In this document: positions 57,343 to 64,000 of the stretch, piece after piece
Numbering within the stretch: position 1 is the first letter of the stretch
How the letters are laid out: each line of letters starts with the position of its first letter
NCBI GenBank assembly: GCA_947561715.1
Contig: OX387203.1
Coordinates: 17,794,001-17,858,000, forward strand
Direction of reading: 5' to 3'
DNA from: Ascidia mentula
Taxonomy: Eukaryota; Chordata; Ascidiacea; Phlebobranchia; Ascidiidae
Length of the DNA: 64,000 nucleotides
Translations under genes and position numbers: made by a program
Notes under the pieces: model-generated
What the model saw: the letters and a program-made list of their open reading frames with translations, nothing else
What the model was told of the DNA's origin: nothing
The model's database searches: none

Positions 57343-57816
57343 GTAGGCAATGTTTGGCTTAGTGACAAACATATAGATGCGGCCCATTACGTATTACTTA
57401 ATCAGTTCCAAGGGTTCGACGGCATGCAGAGCACGTTGGCGTACTCACGTGAAATCGATAGGGTACCGACGTACACCCCACAAAAGAAGTTTATCCAAAT
57501 AATTAGTAATATTAGCCATTGGGTAACAGTTTCAAATATTTTCGCATTAAATAACCATACAGTTCAGATATATGACAGTCAGTCGACAAAGCATAAATCG
57601 AAAGAAAAATTCGCCATTTCTAAGTTGATAAATTTAACAAATGACAAATACATAAATCTGGAATTCCCAAATGTGCAAAAGCAATTTTCTGGCAACTGTG
57701 GGGTGTACGTCATCGTGTTTGAGGGCGCATTAGGTTTCAATCACAATCCGGAACATCTCTCCTTTAAAGAGTCATCGCTGCGAACAGATATAGTAAAAAT
57801 GTTGCGCAAAAAATAA
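57343..57816 (+). CDS. Ulp1/C48-type cysteine protease domain
   Basis: Open from 57343 (after TAG at 57340), with the first ATG at 57424 and TAA at 57816. It begins NVWLSDKHIDAAHYVLLNQF before that ATG, so the domain start is probably an upstream exon border. From the ATG (130 residues), SHWVTVSNI carries the catalytic His (32), VQIYDSQ the Asp (51), and QKQFSGNCGVYVIVFE the oxyanion Gln and nucleophile Cys (92). H-D-Q-C order and spacing are those of SUMO/Ulp1-like C48 peptidases. Such domains are frequently carried by eukaryotic DNA transposons. All catalytic residues are intact, in contrast to the broken upstream parts. Confidence 0.72.
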   Translation, partial: VGNVWLSDKHIDAAHYVLLNQFQGFDGMQSTLAYSREIDRVPTYTPQKKFIQIISNISHWVTVSNIFALNNHTVQIYDSQSTKHKSKEKFAISKLINLTNDKYINLEFPNVQKQFSGNCGVYVIVFEGALGFNHNPEHLSFKESSLRTDIVKMLRKK

Positions 57817-57871
57817 TTTGAGCCTCTTTATAAGATGAAGAAGCTTATCGTAAATAGAAGGAAAAACAGCG

Positions 57872-58014
57872 ACATACTTGGTTTTCACTGCACATTTTGT
57901 TCTGGCATCTAGTATTTGTGTACAAAATTTCAAGTCGCTTTACACAAAAGTGTTCAAATCACAGGCGGACAACTCTCAAAATTACTTAATACCGCCCAAC
58001 TGTGGCCACCATAG
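57872..58014. repeat. Satellite monomer fragment left of the LTR element
   Basis: From ACATACTTGGTTTTCACTGC the sequence is the 190-bp satellite again, in the same orientation as the left array, up to CCACCATAG at 58014. There the LTR retrotransposon interrupts the monomer, which resumes at 61346. Variants such as CGCTTTACACAAAAGTG match monomers after 61600. Confidence 0.92.
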
Positions 58015-58654
58015 TGTTACGGAATTATTTCGGCAGCTTTGCAATTAAGCGGTTAGATGTTTTTGGGTGGCGATGTTATCCCCCAATTAACCCTTCTACC
58101 TAATTCGGTACTTTGCACAAAACTGCCTCCCTAATTCTGATACTGTCCAGAACCCTGCAATAACGGCTCACCACAAAGCCAAAGTAACCCAGGCTGATTT
58201 AACTTATTGGACGTCGTGTTAAACTAAAAGCGACTAAAAACAATACAAGACATTCTGGCAAAGAACCCGACAATTCACACAACACTGAGATGTTCACAAC
58301 GCAACGCCCAGAAGAAGACTCTCCCGTTTTAGGGAAATCGTTCGTTAATGCAATCGCCAACCAATCAGGATGCGCCTTGCCGACACGCGGCACATCCGGG
58401 GCATACAAAAATAAACGGAGCGTGAAATAATAGGAAGAAGAGGGGAGACGGAGGTAACAAAATAGTGTGGTGAAAATAGGTGAAATGCGAGACTTAAAGC
58501 AATATACGTGCGTAAAACAATATAATAAATAAGGTGGTAACAACGAAAGAAAACTGTGAAATTACAAGGTGCCAGCAAGAAAGGTGAAAACAATGAAATA
58601 CATACAATCTTAACAAAAGTGAAAGGTGACGTGAAGGAAATAAAATTCGTTACA
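58015..58654 (-). repeat. 3' LTR of the retrotransposon
   Basis: 640 bp, direct repeat of 60704-61345. It starts at TG immediately after the ATAG target site on the plus strand and ends at TTCGTTACA, followed by the polypurine tract of the element. Confidence 0.93.
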
Positions 58655-59324
58655 CTCCCCCCAACCCAAGAATTGTCCTACTCCTGTTGGACATTGGTCT
58701 ACACGTGCGTCTCCGACGAGAATCGAACTGGCCGGCGTCGGGTCCGTGTAGACCTTCTGCATCCGCCCGAATTATCCGGTGAATTCGATACCTCTCCATT
58801 GTCCACTCTCCATTGGTTGTATTTGACCTAAATACATACACCAACGTAGGTTGTTGATCTTCGGCCTGCGGAGGTTCTGCCGTTTGCTCAGCGGGCATTG
58901 GGAATGTATCTGTGGTCGGTTTCAGCCGATTGAAATGGACAGTCTGTTGTTTACCAGTCCCATCTTCAATGACATAGTTCACAGGCCCGCGTACTTCGAC
59001 CACTCGGTACGGACCTTTGTAGGGATACTGCAATTTCTTGCACCGACCTACGGGAATGACCGGGTTAGTTAACAGCACATAGTCTCCCATCGAGTATGGC
59101 TTTTCCCGTTGTCGCAAGTTGTAGCGGTCTTCCATACGCTTGCGCTGTGTCATAAGACTTCCCCTGACAATTTCTTCGGCCAGCTCTAGGCCGTCGCGTA
59201 ACTGGTCGATCTCCACTCCGTAAGATCGTCTTGAATCTTCTCGGAGGGATCCCAATAAATCTGCCGGAAGGCGCAACGGTCGGCCGGTCAAAAGAGGTGT
59301 GCGGAGCTTCCCCTGTTGCTTCAT
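58650..59324 (-). pseudogene. Integrase C-terminal remnant
   Basis: Minus-strand frame with LLTGRPLRLPADLLGS, a helical region, MTQRKRMEDRYNLRQR, then GDYVLLTNPV and KGPYRVVEVRGPVNYVIED, HFNRLKP. The last is the SH3-like C-terminal domain of Ty3/Gypsy integrases. It is separated from the upstream integrase segment by a frameshift near 59330. It runs up to the polypurine tract. Confidence 0.75.
58655..58668 (-). promoter_or_regulatory. Polypurine tract
   Basis: GGGTTGGGGGGAG on the minus strand directly precedes the 3' LTR (TGTAACG), the usual place for second-strand priming. Confidence 0.75.
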
Positions 59325-60594
59325 GGGCGCTTGCGTTGTAAGCTGCGACTACTCCTGGCAACGCCTCGTCCCATCGTCGTTCGTCTTTAGCAGCTAGCTC
59401 TGGGTCGTTACTCTGCCGCTCTAGCAGCTCGTCCGGTTCATATCCGATGGTTGCTTTGAAGTCCACGGCGTTAACCTGTTCAATCCCTCGGCCTTCATCC
59501 GCTCTTTTGTATGGACATTCTGGATCATCCTCCAGGGAGTCGGATTTCTTCCGAACCAACACGATCGGACTGCTCCACGGCGATTTAGACGGCCGAATCA
59601 GTCCTTGTTTGTCCATTTCTGCCAAAATCTCTTCCACTTTCGCCTTGTTGTGGTGGGGCATGCGGCGGGGTGTAGCGAGTTTTTGCACCGACTTTGGCAC
59701 CAAATATTCGGATGTATCTCGAGCTATACGTTTTTGGTCGAAGTGACATTTTATCTCCGATGCGCGACGAATCGACCTGGAAAACGAAGGTGTACATGGT
59801 ATGTTTTGACGTCTCGTGTCGACATCCTTTGTGTGTATATCCGTATGCGGGCAGTCGCGCCGCATATGGCCCAGTCCACCGCAACCATAGCAAGTCCGTG
59901 CTCGCACGTTGTTGTACTGTGGTCGTTCGCGCTTTATGTCATCCACTTGAACTTGTAACGTCGCTAAGGCGTCCTCGAGTTGTGTGTTCTTTTCCTTGGA
60001 ACGTTTCTCCATGTCTTCTAACTTTTTTAGTACTAATTCCATCTCTGATGCTTTGGTGTTTACCGCAGCGACTTGGACAAAGCTCGGTGTTTGCGTATTG
60101 ACAACGACTTGAGCTGCGGCTCTGAATGATCGCTCATACTTGATGGTGATCGGGATAGTGTCCGCGAGGCGCCGGTCTTGCAAGCCTTGCAATAAGGTAA
60201 TGTACAGAACCTCATTTTTAAGGGCAGCTTCAGCGGAGTTGCTGTAGGCACCATCGCCCAGTGCCTGTAGGGCGTAAACGAATTCACGTGCGGATTCGCC
60301 AGGTAATTGCACGCGCCTTATCAGCTCTGCGCGTTGGCGCTCTGCGTGTTGACCAGTAGCCCTTTGGCGCAATGCGCGTTCTTTGAGGTCCTTGTAGGAA
60401 ACCTCGAACAAGTTTGCGTCTTTTTCTTGTATTGTCCATTTCAAGTCGTTGTCAATGCTTGCCAGGAACAGGTGTCGTTTCATTTCTTCTGAGGCCTCGA
60501 CGCTCATACAATATGACTCAAATACATTAAAATACTGTCCTAGGTCAGCTCCCGGCCGTAAAGGCGGAGGTTGCATTAAAACATTAAAAGCCAT
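59065..60594 (-). CDS. gag: Gag of the LTR element, fused to reverse-transcriptase and integrase relics
   Basis: 509 codons, ATG at 60594. Residues 1-180 are capsid-like (FESYCMSVEASEEMKRHLFL, LPGESAREFVYALQALG). Residues 182-225 are a charged coiled coil. Residues 235-248 are a canonical CX2CX4HX4C zinc knuckle (CYGCGGLGHMRRDC). The frame then runs into GLIRPSKSPWSSPIVLVRKK (331-350), the N-terminal entry of a Gypsy-type reverse transcriptase, and jumps to an integrase-end segment (ERRWDEALPGVVAAYNASAH). The intervening pol is deleted. The last part is out of frame with the integrase C-terminus that continues on the next ORF. The Gag part itself is intact and could still assemble. Confidence 0.85.
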   Translation of the reverse strand: MAFNVLMQPPPLRPGADLGQYFNVFESYCMSVEASEEMKRHLFLASIDNDLKWTIQEKDANLFEVSYKDLKERALRQRATGQHAERQRAELIRRVQLPGESAREFVYALQALGDGAYSNSAEAALKNEVLYITLLQGLQDRRLADTIPITIKYERSFRAAAQVVVNTQTPSFVQVAAVNTKASEMELVLKKLEDMEKRSKEKNTQLEDALATLQVQVDDIKRERPQYNNVRARTCYGCGGLGHMRRDCPHTDIHTKDVDTRRQNIPCTPSFSRSIRRASEIKCHFDQKRIARDTSEYLVPKSVQKLATPRRMPHHNKAKVEEILAEMDKQGLIRPSKSPWSSPIVLVRKKSDSLEDDPECPYKRADEGRGIEQVNAVDFKATIGYEPDELLERQSNDPELAAKDERRWDEALPGVVAAYNASAHEATGEAPHTSFDRPTVAPSGRFIGIPPRRFKTILRSGDRPVTRRPRAGRRNCQGKSYDTAQAYGRPLQLATTGKAILDGRLCAVN

Positions 60595-60682
60595 TGTTAA
60601 GAAAAAACAACCTTTAAAATATCATAAAACCAAAATACACGTGGGAGTCTTCCCAGTAAAACCAGCCGGGTGTGGTGACAGG

Positions 60683-60700
60683 GTCCTGGCGTGCTCGCCA
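60683..60700 (-). promoter_or_regulatory. Putative primer-binding site
   Basis: TGGCGAGCACGCCAGG on the minus strand starts 3 nt inside the 5' LTR. Beginning with TGG, it is in the right place to pair with the CCA end of a tRNA. I could not assign the tRNA. Confidence 0.5.
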
Positions 60701-60703
60701 AGT

Positions 60704-61345
60704 TGTTACGGAATTATTTCGGCAGCTTTGCAATTAAGCGGTTAGATGTTTTTGGGTGGCGATGTTATCCCCCAATTAACCCTTCTACCTAATTCGGTAC
60801 TTTGCACAAAACTGCCTCCCTAATTCTGATACTGCCCAGAACCCTGCAATAACGGCTCACCACAAAGCCAAAGTAACCCAGGCTGATTTAACTTATTGGA
60901 CGTCGTGTTCAACCAAAAAACGAATAAAAACAGTACAAGACATTCTGGCAAAGAACCCGACAATTCACACAACACTGAGATGTTCACAACGCAACGCCCA
61001 GAAGAAGACTCTCCCGTTTTAGGGAAATCGTTCGTTACATGCAATCGCCAACCAATCAGGATGCGCCTTGCCGACACGCGGCACATCCGGGGCATACAAA
61101 AATAAACGGAGCGTGAAATAATAGGAAGAAGAGGGGAGACGGAGGTAACAAAATAGTGTGGTGAAAATAGGTGAAATGCGAGACTTAAAGCAATATACGT
61201 GCGTAAAACAATATAATAAATAAGGTGGTAACAACGAAAGAAAACTGTGAAATTACAAGGTGCCAGCAAGAAAGGTGAAAACAATGAAATACATACAATC
61301 TTAACAAAAGTGAAAGGTGAGGTGAAGGAAATAAAATTCGTTACA
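60704..61345 (-). repeat. 5' LTR of the retrotransposon
   Basis: 642 bp, upstream in the minus-strand sense. It begins TGTAACGAATTTTATTTCC and ends ...CCGTAACA, with imperfect inverted TGTAACG/CGTAACA tips. It differs from the other LTR mainly at 60909-60930 (CAACCAAAAAACG versus AAACTAAAAGCG), and by an inserted CA after CGTTA. Confidence 0.93.
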
Positions 61346-64000
61346 ATAGTGTCAAACATGCGTTTTCGTTCGCGAACAAAAAACTAAAACACATACGCAA
61401 ATTTGGTTTCTACTGCTCGTTTTGTACCGGCATCTAGTATTTGTGTGCAAAATTTCAAGTCGCTTGATATGAAATGTTCAAATCACAGGCGGACAACTCT
61501 CAAAATTATTTAATTCCGCCCAACAATAGCCACCATAGTGTCAAACATGCGTTTACGTTCGTGAATAAAAAACTAAAACACATACGACAATTTGGTTTTC
61601 ACTGCTCGTTATGTTCTGGCATCTAGTATTTGTGTAAAAAACTTCAAGTCGCTTTACACAAAAGTGTTCAAATCACAGGCGGACAACTCTCAAAATTACT
61701 TAATACCGCCCAACTGTGGCCACCATAGTGTCAAACATGCGTTTTCGTTCGCGAACAAAAAACTAAAACACATACGCAAATTTGGTTTCTACTGCTCGTT
61801 TTGTACTGGCATCTAGTATTTGTGTGCAAAATTTCAAGTCGCGTTATATAAAAATGTTCAAATCACAGGCGGGCAACTCTCAAAATTATTTAATTCCGCC
61901 CAACAATAGCCACCATAGTGTCAAACATGCGATTACGTTCGTGAATAAAAAACTAAAACACATACGACAATTTGGTTTTAACTGCTCGTTTTGTTCTGGC
62001 ATCTAGTATTTGTGTAAAAAATTTCAAGTCGCTTTACACAAAAATGTTCAAATCACAGGCGGACAACTCTCAAAATTACTTAATACCGCCCAACTGTGGC
62101 CACCATAGTGTCAAACATGCGTTTTCGCTCGCGAACAAAAAACTAAAACACATACGCAAATTTGGTTTCTACTGCTCGTTTTGTACTGCCATCTAGTATT
62201 TGTGTGCAAAATTTCAAGTCGCTTGATATGAAAATGTTCAAATCACAGGCGGACAACTCTCAAAATTACTTAATACCGCCCAACTGTGGCCACCATAGTG
62301 TCAAACATGCGTTTTCGTTCGCGAAGAAAAAACTAAAACACATACGCAAATTTGGTTTCTACTGCTCGTTTTGTACTGCCATCTAGTATTTGTGTACAAA
62401 ATTTCAAGTTGCTTGATATGAAAATTTTCAAATCACAGGCGGACAACTCTCAAAATTACTTAATTCCGCCCAACCTTTCCATCATAGTGTAAAACATGCG
62501 TTTTCGTTCGTGAATAAAAAACTAATACATATAGGCCAATTTGGTTTACACTGCTCGTTTTGTACTGGCACCTAGTATTTGTGTGCAAAACTTCAAGTCG
62601 CCTGATATAAAAATGTTCAAATCACAGGCGGACAACTGTCAAAATTCCTTAATTCCGCACAACCTTAGCCACCATAGTGTCAAACATGCGTTTTCGTTCG
62701 CGAATAAAAAACTAAAAGACATACGCCAATTTGGTTTTCACTGCTCGTTTTGTACTGGCATCTAGTATTTGTGTGCAAAACAACAAGTCGTCTGATATAA
62801 AAATGTTCAAATCACAGGCGGACAACTGTCAAAATTCCTTAATTCCGCACAACCTTAGCCACCATAGTTTCAAACATGCGTTTTCGTTCGCGATTAAAAA
62901 ACTAAAAGACATACGCCAATTTGGTTTTCACTGCTCGCTTTGTACTGGCACCTAGTATTTGTGTGCAAAACTTCAAGTTGCCTGATATAAAAATGTTCAA
63001 ATCACAGGCGGACAACTGTCAAAAATCCTTAATTCCGCACAACCTTAGCCACCATAGTTTCAAACATGCGTTGTCGCTCGCGATTAAAAAACTAAAAGAC
63101 ATACGCCAATTTGGTTTTCACTGCTCGTTTTGTACTGGCACCTAGTATTTGTGTGCAAAACTTCAAGTCGCCTGATATAAAAATGTTCAAATCACAGGCG
63201 GACAACTGTCAAAATTCCTTAATTCCGCACAACCTTAGCCACCATAGTTTCAAACATGCGTTTTCGTTCGCGATTAAAAAACTAAAAGACATACGCCAAT
63301 TTGGTTTTCACTGCTCGTTTTGTACTGGCATTTAGTATTTGTGTGCAAAACTTCAAGTCGCCTGATTCAAAAATGTTCAAATCACAGGCGGACAACTGTC
63401 AAAATTACTTAATTCCGCACAACCTTAGGGACCATAATTTCAAACGTACCTTTTCGTTCGTGAATAAAAAACTAAAACATATAGGCCAATTTGGTTTTCA
63501 CTGCTCGTTTGTACTGGAATCTAGTATTTGTGTGCAAAATTTCAAGTTGCCTGATATAAAAATGTTCAAGTCACAGGCGGACAACTCCCCAAATTACTTA
63601 ATTCCGCCAAACCTTAGCCAAAATAGTGTCAAACATGCGTTTTCGTTCGCGAATAAAAAACTAAAAGACATACGCCAATTTGGTTTACACTGCTCGTTTT
63701 GTTCTGGCATCTAGTATTTGTGTGCAAAATTTCAAGTCGCTTGATACAAAAATGTTTAAATCACAAGCGGACAACTCTCAAATTTATTCCATTCCGCCAT
63801 ACCTTAATAGCCACCATAGTGTCAAACATGCGTTTTCGTTCGCGAACAAAAAACTAAAACACATACGCAAATTTGCTTTCTACTACTCGTTTTGTACTGC
63901 CATCTAGTATTTGTGTGCAAAATTTCAAGTCGCTTGATATGAAAATTTTCAAATCACAGGCGGACAACTCTCAAAATTACTTAATACCGCCCAACTGTAG
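61346..64000. repeat. 190-bp satellite, right array (about 14 monomers, diverged)
   Basis: The satellite resumes at ATAGTGTCAAACATGCG directly after the LTR element and continues off the window edge in the same orientation as the left array. Monomers are more diverged than at 1-22 kb and fall into local types: CGCTTTACACAAAA monomers with TTAATACCGCCCAACTGTGG (61600-62470), and CGCCTGATATAAAAATG monomers with AACTGTCAAAATTCC (62580-63400). Adjacent monomers of one type are alike, so expansion here was by one or two monomers at a time, not by long blocks. Confidence 0.96.

Larger units (their letters stand above)
58015..61345 (-). mobile_element. Non-autonomous Ty3/Gypsy-type LTR retrotransposon, 3331 bp
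   Basis: Two direct LTRs (640 and 642 bp) with TG...CA ends flank a 2.05-kb interior read on minus. The element interrupts a satellite monomer and is bordered by the 4-bp target duplication ATAG (58011-58014 and 61346-61349). The interior keeps a Gag with zinc knuckle and the C-terminal part of integrase, but protease, most of reverse transcriptase, RNase H and the integrase core are deleted. It must have been mobilised, if at all, by an intact relative. LTRs differ at only about a dozen positions, most of them in one short cluster, so insertion is recent. Confidence 0.93.

Noticed and set aside
58199..58543. LTR-internal minus-strand frames (58199-58543, 60820-61359)
   Set aside because: They are the same sequence in both LTRs, contain no domain, and one crosses the LTR end into the satellite. 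They are chance frames in the LTR.
59447..60101. Plus-strand frames of 99-135 codons inside the retrotransposon
   Set aside because: Antisense to the Gag frame, which has a zinc knuckle and proper position relative to primer site and LTR.

Overview
The window is animal (metazoan) nuclear DNA. It shows GT-AG introns, a rhodopsin-class 7TM receptor with LDLa modules, a C-type-lectin/transmembrane gene, tandem satellites, short TIR elements, a Ty3/Gypsy-type LTR element and a decayed DNA transposon. The A+T-rich sequence, small exons and an LDLa-7TM receptor related to relaxin receptors and GRL101 would fit an invertebrate deuterostome such as a tunicate. That placement is inference; the sequence does not name the species.

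Layout. (1) 1-24096 is one head-to-tail satellite array with a 190-193 bp monomer. It is organised into a mosaic of higher-order repeats of 12, 5, 8, 10 and 18 monomers, and its right edge is diverged. (2) 24.7-27.6 kb, minus strand, holds the 3' end of a single-pass membrane protein: a C-type lectin-like exon, a transmembrane exon and a short cytoplasmic terminal exon. A 979-bp TIR element sits directly against a splice acceptor. (3) 29.6-45.2 kb, minus strand, holds a 14-exon receptor gene whose exon phases all agree. It has a signal peptide or N-terminal hydrophobic segment, about nine LDLa or LDLa-like modules, then seven transmembrane helices with CWIP and NPLIY motifs. There are no leucine-rich repeats and the second extracellular loop is very long. 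Its introns carry a 1.84-kb TIR element filled with a 25-bp minisatellite, and a tRNA-like remnant. (4) 45401-54459 is a macrosatellite of about 3.6 units of roughly 2.5 kb, each built from two older diverged halves. (5) 55.0-57.8 kb, plus strand, is a broken transposable element or transposon-derived gene with SGNH-hydrolase-like, transposase-like and Ulp1/C48 protease segments. (6) 57872-64000 is the same satellite again in the same orientation, more diverged, with a young LTR retrotransposon (58015-61345, coding on minus) nested in one monomer with a 4-bp target duplication.

The gene-bearing part (24-57 kb) is therefore an island between two stretches of one satellite family. Most of the many 60-101 codon open frames in the window are satellite or macrosatellite by-products, not genes. 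The receptor and the lectin-like membrane gene lie in the same orientation, head to tail, but nothing in the sequence shows that they act together.
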